Below are positions 56,341 through 64,000 of a stretch of DNA of 64,000 bases, in pieces (position 1 is the stretch's first letter; each line of letters opens with the position of its first letter). The translations under genes and the position numbers were made by a program. The notes under the pieces are model-generated. The model saw only the letters and a program-made list of their open reading frames with translations. It did no database searches and was not told where the DNA came from. Origin of the DNA: Takakia lepidozioides (taxonomy: Eukaryota; Streptophyta; Takakiopsida; Takakiales; Takakiaceae). The DNA lies in contig CM060734.1 in assembly GCA_030704615.1 (NCBI GenBank), positions 29,838,042 through 29,902,041 of the forward strand. Direction: 5' to 3'.

Positions 56341-56341
56341 A
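56322..56341 (-). other. Primer-binding site of B1
   Basis: Two bases after the LTR end (ACA, TT) the minus strand reads TGGCGACCATACTGGGGAC. Starting with TGG, it fits complementarity to a tRNA CCA 3' end and resembles the TGGCG...GGGGA type common in plant gypsy elements. The exact tRNA was not determined. Confidence 0.75.
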
Positions 56342-57247
56342 TGTCGCGCGGCTTTTACTCACCCATCCCTTCGCTATTCGAGGCGGAAACTCCAAGATAG
56401 AAGAGTTGGAAATCTCTAAGTACTCAGCCCGCGCAGAACAATCAGTCATGACCTACAGCTAGTGTATCATGGGGGTGTTTCCTATTTGTTTCCCTTTTGG
56501 TATTCATGTTAGCTATCTTACCATTGATAATTAAGTATCAGTTTGCTTTATCAATCTATTGGATTCCATCAACTCATCCATTCATTTCACAGCTTCACTC
56601 AGATCTCTCTACACAGTGTGATTGTATCGTAAAAGTATCCGATTATGATCAGGTATCAGGCCGAAGCCATTGTGTCTCTAATCTGCTCTACAATATCATT
56701 ACAGCCTTGCATATATCAAGCATCTACTCATCATCTCTCTATCTTCACTTCCGTTCTTCATCTCTGCCCGATCCCCTCTCCTCCATGACCAAGAAGTCCT
56801 CCTCCGAATGATATCCCTCAATTCCCCGTTTTCCCTTTATCTTCCTATCCGTGGTTCTAACCGTTTCCCTCACTAACCGTCGTCTGTGAACTAACATGTT
56901 CCCTTCGCAGGTGTTGTTCCCCACAGTCGTTCCCTGTCCTACTCTTCGTTCCCTATGATCGTGACAGCTGTGTCAAGCTGTGACTGGCTGTGTGAAACTG
57001 TGACGGGCTGTGACTGGCTGTGCGACTGTGTTTGGCTGTGTCGGGCTGTGACTGGCTGTGTGGCTGTGCCGGGCTGTGTCGGCTGTGTCGGCTGTGACGA
57101 CTGTGACGACTGTGATGGGCTGTGTAACCCCCCTCTACAGTGCGCTGCTGTCACCCCTAAGGCTCCTGTTGGTCTCAGTCTGTGCAAAAATTAAGGGTAC
57201 CCTACAGATCCCGTATAAGTGTCTAAGTCCCCGACAGTCCTCTAACA
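56342..57247 (-). repeat. 5' LTR of B1
   Basis: 906 bp; starts (minus) TGTTAGAGGACTGTCGGGG at 57247, ends GCGCGACA at 56342. Carries a longer GGCTGTG repeat block (56965-57125) than the 3' LTR. Confidence 0.93.
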
Positions 57248-60200
57248 GTGTCACGCTGTGATGGGCTGTGATAGGCCGTGTCACGCTATGATGGGCTGTG
57301 ATAGGCTGTGTGGCACTGTGATGGGCTGTGATAGCTATGCGAACACCTGTACTTCCCGCCTTGGTCATACACGCTCGGCTTAGCGACAAGTGCTCCATAC
57401 TCCGTTGGTATCACTGGCGCAGCCCGTGACTGTTTTTGTGTTTCAACATGCAAATCGTGCTGCAATGGTTTGTCATGGATACCCACTGTATCCCTTCAAC
57501 TTATTGGCATTAACTCTCCCCAACATTTCTTTGTTAATGGTTTGTAACATGGCGGTGTTATTATCATACATCTTCTGTATGACATAAGGTCATTTCCATG
57601 GTGATTTAAGCTTAGAAGCTTTAATCTTCCCCTTCTTCTGCAACCACAGTACCAAATCTCCCGTCTTGAAAGTCTTTAATTTACCTTCATCAAACTGATC
57701 CTTCCTCTTCATCTGAATTCTGGTCATGTTATCAGCTGCATCAGCACGTACTTATTCCATATGGTATAATTCATGTTTCCTGACCTTAATTGAATCTTCC
57801 AATTCCATTCTCCATCCCCATTCAGTTCTCATGGTAGGTAACAAGAATTCCACTGGAAGTAAAGTTTCCATACCATAAACTAATTGGAATGGTGTATACT
57901 TAGTGGTGACTTTATATGAAGTCCTGTATGACCACAAAGCTGTCAGCAGCTTTGTATCCCAATCTGTTCTGTTGCATTGACTATCTTAGCCAAGATAGTA
58001 CATAGTATTTTGTTGGTAGCCTCTGCCTGCCCATTACCCTGTGGGTAATAAGTTGTACTCTTCCTATGCACAATCATGAACTCTTTAGTCAATAGTTTTA
58101 TGGTCTCATTAATGAAGTGACTTCCCTGGTCACTGATAAATTCCAGGGGACAGCAAATCGTGTAGTATGTTCTCAGACAGGAACCTTGTTGTGGACTTAG
58201 CTGTGTTGTCCCTCAGAGCTTTAGCTTCCACCCACTTTGTAATATAATCAGTGGCTGTGATTATATACTTGTTTTGTGTATTCTTGGCTGGTGGGTTAAT
58301 TGGTCCAACAAAGTCTAGTCCCCATTTCTGAAATGGTTCAGTAGCATCGTAGGATGCAAAGCCATCTTCCCAGATCTCTGCAAAGGTCCTAGCCTCTGAC
58401 ACTCATCACAACTCTTACAATACTTGTGTACATCCTTGATCAAAGTAGGCCACCGATAACCTGCAAGTAGTATCTTTCTACTGGTAGTCTCTTCTCCAAA
58501 ATGACCTCCAGCCACTCCTTTATGAACTTCCTCCAAACTTTATTTACTTCATGGTGGTACAAGCATCGTTAAGTACTCCATCAGGTCCTAGCTTATACAT
58601 TCTGCCCCTACCATAGTATAGGGTAAAGCCTTGATAGCATTCTCTTCCTCTGCTCCTTCCATAACTAGGTGGGCACTGACCATGAGTAAGGTAGTATTTG
58701 ATTGGCCACTGCCAATCTAACTAGTCATCTGCACTTCCCTGCACCTCCACTGCAAATAAACTCGCATCAGGTAATTGGTCGTCTACTCCTGTGGCGGGCT
58801 CTCCTGTTGATAGGCGTGACAAGTGATCTGCCACAAGATGCAAACGGCCAGGCTTGTAAACAACTTCGAACTTAAACTCGTGCAAGATTATTAACCACCT
58901 TGCTATCCTTCCACTTATCAAAGGTTTGTTCACCATATATCAGAGCCTGGTGATCCACATAAAACATAAACTTCCTTCCCAATAGGTAATGCCTGAATTT
59001 CTTGACTGCATAAATCATTGCCAGTGCTTCTCTTTCAGTTGTGATATAGTTCCTTTCAGCGCTGTTCATCAACCTGCTAGCATAGTACATAGGTGAATCT
59101 ATATTTCCTGTAACATTTTGGGCTAACACTGCTCCCAACGCTTCTCCTGAGGCATCACAGTGAACATGAAATACTACGTGCCAGTGAGGGTTAATCAGCA
59201 CAGGTGTAGTTGTTACTGACAATGTAAGTTCCTCAAAAGCCTGTTGACATTGAGCTGTCCATGCAAACACTGCATCTTTCTTCATAAGCTTGCTCAATGG
59301 TGCTGCTATCTGTGCATACCTTTTGACAAATCTTCTATAATAACTGGTTTGTCCAAGGAATCTCCTTATACTCTTAACATTTACTGGTGGTGGAGAGGCT
59401 TTAATGGCCTCTGTCTTTCTGGGATCCACAAGAAGTCCCCTCTTACACACAATGTGTCCCAAAAGCACCCCTGAGTTCACACAGAAAGTACACTTCTCTG
59501 GATTCAAGCCCAGACCTCTCATCCTGCATCTGGCCAAACATAACTCCAATTTATGCAAGTGCTCATTCTTAGAGCTGTACACACTGAAATCATCCATGAA
59601 AACCTGCATCAAATCATCCAGATACTCATGAAAAGATTCGCTTATCACTCTTTGAAAGGTTGCTGGTGCATTACAAAGTCCAAAAGGCATGACTTTGTAT
59701 GCATAAGCACCCCAATCTGTGATGAAAGCTGTCTTTCCCTGGTCTTCTTCTACCACTGCACTTGATTATAACCACTAAGCCATCCATGAATGAGTACATC
59801 TTATGGCCTGCCACAGTGTCCAATACCGCTTCTGTGAATGGCAAGGGAAAAGATCTTTCTTCGTACAAGCATTCAACTTCTTATAGTTCACACAAACTCT
59901 CAGTTTACCATTCTTCTTGGGAATATCACAATGGGTGACAACCAAGTTGATACTCTATCGGGTATATAAACTTAGCCTCAGCCACTTCTTGATCTCTTCT
60001 CCAATCTTCTGTGCATAGTTGGGATTCATTTCTATAACCTTGCCTGTTTGATTGGTACTGACCTGGTTCCAGTTCAATCTTATGCTGATAGAGCTCAGGT
60101 GGTATCCCTTTCAGATCCTCGTAGAAATACATCTCTGTATTGATGAACAGACTCTTAGCTTCCTCAAAGAATTCTGGCTCCAATCAGCTCCTACCTTTCA

Positions 60201-60475
60201 CCATCCTCGGTTCCTCTTTAGTTCCCACATTCACTTCCCTCACCTGCTCATCAGCTGTGATTGTCCAACCAGTCACCACTTCATCCTCCTATAAACTCAC
60301 AGTGGCTGTTCCTCTAGGATTTCCATTTCTCCCTCTCTTTCTTCATAGAAATGTGGTGGGTAACTGCTTGTTTCCCTTCAGTTGGTGGTTGCTGTCACTA
60401 CACCACAGCAGATACCTCTTAAACACTTAGGCCTTCCAGTTGCATCTCTGCAACCTGCTCCCACTCTGGGTGTGT
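57248..60475 (-). pseudogene. pol: Decayed pol of family B element B2
   Basis: Continuation of B2 beyond the B1 insertion. From low to high coordinates: tandem repeats (57248-57345), integrase tail (GIHDKPLQHDLHVE), integrase core ([31 protein letters not shown]), RNase H (DHQALIY, YASRLMNSAERNY), RT in one long ORF (59756-58872, with FMDDFSVYSSKNE), then RT N-terminus and protease-side linker up to 60475. Many one-base indels break the frames. gag and the 5' LTR are missing. More decayed than B1, consistent with being the older host element. Confidence 0.9.
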
Positions 60476-60527
60476 GTTAGAGGGCTGCTTGGGACTTAGA
60501 CGCTTTTACGGGATCTCTGGGGGGGGG
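60476..60527 (+). repeat. Family B LTR start, inverted fragment
   Basis: TGTTAGAGGGCTGCTTGGGA and the next 30 bases match the start of the B2-type LTR (39788 reading leftward) but lie on the plus strand, opposite to the adjoining pol. It could be a remnant of B3, whose orientation is plus. Confidence 0.75.
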
Positions 60528-60986
60528 CTGCTATTTCATGAGCCATGAGCCATGAGCGGCATGAGCCATGAGCAGAGTCGTAAGTGTGGAAAAAAACATG
60601 AGCAGCACTATTTTCCGGAAATGAGTGTCCGCGGGAATAGGGTTTAGGGTGCCACGGTCATAGGGGGAGAAGGACCTCCCGATGAAGGAGGTTCGGCAAT
60701 GTTATTTAGAATTATATATTGAAAGGCAATGTTTCGCGAATGGTAGGGTGGTACTGCTCTGTACAATGGGGGCCCATTTCAGCCTACCAGCCACTTGCAA
60801 AATCCACCCACACTCCCAATCCCAAACGAAATGAGCAATGACGCATTCTCGGAACGATGGACACAGAATAGAATAAAAAGAGGGCACAATGAGGTTTTTA
60901 TTGATCCACATGAATTGCATTTGAAGCACGTCTACTGTGCTGATTGTGCCATCAAATCTTTGAGCCCTGTGCCTACTGAATACAAG
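60528..60986. other. Spacer with CATGAGC repeats, no gene
   Basis: 60537-60584 has several CATGAGC/CCATGAG direct repeats. The remainder to 60986 shows no supported ORF. Confidence 0.5.
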
Positions 60987-61718
60987 TCACGTTGTCAATG
61001 GGACTTCGACTGCTCTCAGAACTAGCTCATGAGTCATGGGGCTCCTCCATGTAAAGTCGATTGCAGCCGTTGTACCGCCCCTAGTGATGTTCACCACAAT
61101 GTCCTGCCCTTCAATCATACCACCATCGAATATGGAAATCTTCACGTTTTCGTCGTCCACACCAATGCGAATGTCCCCATACAATGGAGAAGAGGAGCGC
61201 ACTCCTTGAGGAGAATAGGTCTCTCCGATGGAGTCCACCCACGTCCAGTGGCAGCAGTTCCACCGCAACAGCATAGCAGTGCGCCTTCTTCTGCATGGGT
61301 GACCGTCGTAGCTGGGAAAATCGGAATCGAGGATGCGCAGGAGCCACGGACTCCTCAGACCAAGATCGTCACCCCGCTCGAAGGCGTAGTGGCCTACGAT
61401 ATACTCAAAAGCCACCAATGTTTCCACAATCGAACCAGTATCTTCTGTGTAATCTGTGTACCAGATAACAATGTCTCCCGATGTGGCCGAATACATTGCA
61501 TAATCGATGCCTCCAAATGGGCAGTCGTCCCGGTTCCGGAAGCACGGCATCCTTGCAAAGGAGGACCTGAGGACGACTTGGATGCAGATGACAATGACCT
61601 TGCGGACAGCTACGAAGCCCTTAGATTTTGGAAATGATGCGAAGCGGAAGAGCAGTCCGGCCTCCAATAATGGAGCATCTGGGTCCACGTACCCACCGAC
61701 GGAGGTGGATGAACCCAT
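60987..61718 (-). CDS. Hypothetical protein, paralogue of the gene at 61957
   Basis: Up to 243 codons from Met 61718; homology to the neighbour begins at LRSSFARMPC, so the true start may be Met 61547 (MPCFRNRDDCPF). Shared blocks with the neighbour: DYAMYSATSGDIVIWYTD, VETLVAFEYIVGHYAFERG, LLRWNCCHWTWVDSIGE, LYGDIRIGVDDENV, IFDGGMIEGQDIVV, HELVLRAVEVP. Rich in Trp, Cys and beta-type pattern, predicted soluble, no signal peptide. No family recognised. Conservation of both copies across their length suggests real coding sequence. Confidence 0.65.
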   Translation of the reverse strand: MGSSTSVGGYVDPDAPLLEAGLLFRFASFPKSKGFVAVRKVIVICIQVVLRSSFARMPCFRNRDDCPFGGIDYAMYSATSGDIVIWYTDYTEDTGSIVETLVAFEYIVGHYAFERGDDLGLRSPWLLRILDSDFPSYDGHPCRRRRTAMLLRWNCCHWTWVDSIGETYSPQGVRSSSPLYGDIRIGVDDENVKISIFDGGMIEGQDIVVNITRGGTTAAIDFTWRSPMTHELVLRAVEVPLTT

Positions 61719-61956
61719 ACATCTTTCTCATCAACAAGTTATAGTTTGAGATCTGCCACCGAAGTCCATCCCCCGGATGGAAATTCGGCGCCGCATTTAC
61801 ATCGAAGAGGGGATGGACTTCGTCGTGTCCAGTGGCTATCGGCCCACCTGGCAGTGAGTGCCCATAGTTTGCATGGCAGGGTAGGAAACTGAAACGGCTA
61901 CATTCATGAAGCAGCCAATCTTCATCGGTCCAGGATCCTGTAGGGGGGAAATTTAA
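61719..61956. promoter_or_regulatory. Intergenic region of the divergent pair, with one palindrome
   Basis: Lies between the two head-to-head paralogues and so probably holds both promoters or 5' UTRs. It contains GGAAATTCGG-CG-CCGCATTT at 61779-61798, a slightly altered unit of the palindrome family found at 62915-63612. Confidence 0.5.
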
Positions 61957-62658
61957 ATGTGCCCTGGAGTGTTTGTGAGGAATTGCAGCGTTAGCTTGAA
62001 CTTTTTCCAGCCACCGCGCTGCTCCTCCTCCATCCGGGAGCTGCTGTCATTGAGCGTACTCCGCTACTCTTTTTCAAGGATGCCGTGCCGCCGAAATCCA
62101 GCCGACTGCCCTTATCATGGCCACGATTATGCTATGTTCAAACCAGAATCAGGAGACATCATTGTCTGGCTCTCTGTTTTCACAGACGCTGCTGGAATCA
62201 AGCAAGAGTCTTTGCGCGCAATGGAGTATCTGGAGGGCTATTACCGCTTTGAGCGAGGTGAGGGCGAGGGTCAATGCGGTCCGTGGGTCCTGAAAATTGT
62301 TGACCTCGATATACCAAGCTGGAAAGGGATGCCGGACAGATCACGCACGGCCTCGCTTTGGCGCTGGAACTGCTGCCAGTGGACCAGGGAGGACGGCACC
62401 GGGGAAAACTATATACGTGCAGATCACTCCGCTCTTCCAGTGTATGGAGACATTCGGCTGAGTTGCGAAGACGAATCGCACGGGCACATGAGGCCCACAG
62501 TGACCTTGTCAATGTATGATGGTGGTATCATTGATGGACATGACATTGTCGTCGGCTCCAGCAAGGGCAGCAGAACGACCGAATTGCAGTTTACCTCGAG
62601 GTGCCGCAGCAGTGATGAGCTTGTTTTGAGGGGTATCGAAGTTCCGTCGACTTGGTGA
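61957..62658 (+). CDS. Hypothetical protein, paralogue of the gene at 60987
   Basis: Up to 233 codons; homology to the other gene begins at LRYSFSRMPCRRNPADCPY, so translation may start at Met 62080 or an upstream exon may be joined. Conserved blocks: HDYAMFKPESGDIIVWLSVF, ESLRAMEYLEGYYRFERGEG, LWRWNCCQWTREDGTGE, VYGDIRLSCEDE, SMYDGGIIDGHDIVV, DELVLRGIEVP. Ends TGA 62656. Unknown family; tandem or inverted duplication is the likely origin of the pair. Confidence 0.65.
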   Translation: MCPGVFVRNCSVSLNFFQPPRCSSSIRELLSLSVLRYSFSRMPCRRNPADCPYHGHDYAMFKPESGDIIVWLSVFTDAAGIKQESLRAMEYLEGYYRFERGEGEGQCGPWVLKIVDLDIPSWKGMPDRSRTASLWRWNCCQWTREDGTGENYIRADHSALPVYGDIRLSCEDESHGHMRPTVTLSMYDGGIIDGHDIVVGSSKGSRTTELQFTSRCRSSDELVLRGIEVPSTW

Positions 62659-62914
62659 AGCCCATGTAGAAGGAGGAAGGGCTTAGTTTTGTCTGCAGTT
62701 GGTAAATGTGAGACATCGTGTCCGATCAATAAACCCATCGTACCTCACTTCTGTATGATTGTGTTTCATTCTGTTGAATAACTGTCGGAATTGGCCCACT
62801 GTTTACAATTTGATGTCTCATTTCTACAATGTGTCTGTCCGGATGAATATAGCAGAGTAACGGTATGTGAGTCATGTGTCAAGAATATACCAGAGTAACG
62901 CCATGTCGGACATT

Positions 62915-63612
62915 GAAATGCGGCACCGCATTTCCATGTGGGACAAGGAAATGCGGTGCATCATTTCCGTCCAGGTACACGAAATACCAACACGGGTCTA
63001 TAAATTGGACAGACAACGAGGTTGGCATTGCAAATGCGGCGACGCATTTCCAGCTTGGCAATGGAAACTTCTTTTTGGACAAGGGAATGCGGTGCCGCAT
63101 TTCCGTCCAACACTTCGAAAAGTGTGACATTTCCGACCAGCGCGATGGAATGCGTTACCGCATTTCCGTGAGGGGTCTGCAAATGGACAAATTGCGATGT
63201 CCGTTCTGGAAATGCGGCGCCGCATTTCCATGTCCGTCATCGACTTTTTTTTTACAATGGAATGCGGTGCCAATTTTTGCTGATGGGCCTGCAGTTCGAA
63301 CAACGACCATCCCCAATATGGAAATGCGGCACCGCATTTTCAATTCCGCATCACCTCCTTGTTCGAACCTCCTTGTTCGACCTCTGTAAGCGTGGTGGCA
63401 TCCATGCAATGAGCGGGAGAGGCCAAAACTGGCGTGTGGACAAAGGAAATTTTGGAAATGCGGCACCGCATTTCCAATCGGCCGATTACTTTTTACTATG
63501 CCAACATTGAAATGGAAAATTTAGTCCCTCCCCTGTTTTGGAAATGCGGTGCCGCATTTCCAAAAGAGGTTCTTAGAGTTGCCAAAATTTTGGAAATGCG
63601 GTGCCCCATTTC
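62915..63612. repeat. Array of about eleven GGAAATGCGG/CCGCATTTCC palindromes
   Basis: Units at 62915, 62947, 63030, 63083, 63147, 63208, 63258, 63320, 63454, 63540 and 63591. Typical arms GGAAATGCGG and CCGCATTTCC around CA, TG or CG. Spacing is irregular (32-134 bp) and the spacers are unrelated. Downstream of the 61957 gene, no convincing ORF. Confidence 0.9.
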
Positions 63613-63749
63613 TGATTTTGGGAGCGTCGTGGTTTGGGCGATTGTGTGGCTGGAATGCACACTGGAGAGGGGTCACGAATGTCTGGCAGAATTTCCTTTA
63701 TATACTCTGGAAGAGAATTTACATTTACAGAGACTTCATTAAAATTCTA

Positions 63750-64000
63750 TTAATCTTGAAAATCATCCGAATCCTCATCCTGTTCTAGACTGTCCTGCTC
63801 CGCCTCCACCCCCTCAGTGCCTTTCTCATCTCCAGCGGACTGCTCGTTGGCCAGGCTTTCGAAAATCCCATCTTCCCCTTGCGGAACTGTCCATCTCACC
63901 TCCGTTGGGTCGTCTTCCTCCCTGTCTGCGTCGCTCTCATCCGCTGAATCACATATGTACTTTCGTACCCGTCTACCTGTCTGAGCTGCTGCCAACTCTT
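63750..64000 (-). CDS. C-terminal end of an acidic protein, continues off the right edge
   Basis: Frame open from the window edge to the stop at 63750-63752, about 82 codons. Starts basic (TGRRVRKYICD), then acidic and low complexity (SADESDADREEDDPTEV, EQDSLEQDEDSDDFQD). No domain visible. It could be the tail of a nuclear or transposon-encoded protein. The start is outside the window. Confidence 0.45.
   Translation of the reverse strand, partial: ELAAAQTGRRVRKYICDSADESDADREEDDPTEVRWTVPQGEDGIFESLANEQSAGDEKGTEGVEAEQDSLEQDEDSDDFQD

Larger units (their letters stand above)
44048..57247 (-). mobile_element. Complete Ty3/gypsy element B1, 13.2 kb
   Basis: Full-length nested element with two LTRs (44048-44937 and 56342-57247), TGT...ACA ends, 5-bp duplication GTGTC on both sides, PBS and PPT. 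Minus-strand order: 5' LTR, PBS, leader ORF, gag, pol (overlapping, different frame), tandem repeats, ORF3, PPT, 3' LTR. It was inserted into the tandem repeats of B2, splitting B2 into 38886-44047 and 57248-60475. The LTRs differ mainly in repeat number and short indels, and gag and pol are open, so the insertion looks recent. Only ORF3 is frame-broken. Confidence 0.95.

Noticed and set aside
62915-63612. CRISPR array
   Set aside because: Palindromic repeats with spacers, but spacing varies from 32 to 134 bp, units differ, there are no cas genes, and the surroundings are clearly eukaryotic.
1-64000. tRNA, rRNA or snRNA genes
   Set aside because: No cloverleaf with A and B boxes or conserved rRNA text was recognised by eye; a covariance-model scan would be needed to exclude them.

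Overview
The window reads as nuclear DNA of a streptophyte (charophyte) alga; a Chara-like genome is my best guess, which is inference. Reasons: GT-AG introns, stacked LTR retrotransposons, a LINE and a Mutator-like DNA transposon, and a Ty3/gypsy family that carries its own DNMT3-like cytosine methyltransferase. DNMT-bearing retrotransposons have been reported from charophytes and dinoflagellates. Almost no ordinary host gene is visible; nearly everything is mobile DNA, much of it nested and decayed.

Layout. (1) 1-3498 and 15090-17195: DNMT-gypsy copy A1 (+), split by an 11.6 kb Mutator-like element (MULE) at 3499-15089 with a 9-bp target duplication. The MULE carries a SWIM-type transposase (+) and a divergent multi-exon gene (-) that looks like a ParB-domain protein fused to a circularly permuted amino-type DNA methyltransferase. 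(2) 17196-18115: LINE fragment (-). (3) 19189-19700: an array of short palindromes. (4) 21252-27850: DNMT-gypsy copy A2 (-), the most complete, ending in an integrase with a C-terminal PHD finger. (5) 27895-31551: DNMT-gypsy copy A3 (+), cut by a second, right-truncated MULE copy at 31552-37840. (6) 37841-60527: three nested copies of a second gypsy family (B3, B2, B1). B1 (44048-57247) is full length, with both LTRs, PBS, PPT, a 5-bp target duplication, intact gag and pol, and a very long third ORF downstream of pol. (7) 60528-64000: a low-copy region with two divergent paralogous genes of unknown function, a second palindrome array and the end of an acidic gene.

How parts work together. Family A appears to encode one long polyprotein, gag-protease-DNMT, then a stop codon in a tobamovirus-type readthrough context, then RT-RNase H-integrase-PHD in the same frame. 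The MULE cargo gene holds dispersed 24-bp palindromes in two introns. Two different classes of DNA-methylation enzyme are therefore carried by mobile elements in one locus. The in-frame stops that kill these copies are mostly explained by C-to-T (or G-to-A) changes, as expected for deamination of methylated cytosine.

Limits: exon borders come from reading splice signals and comparing the two MULE copies by eye. No database search or structure prediction was possible.
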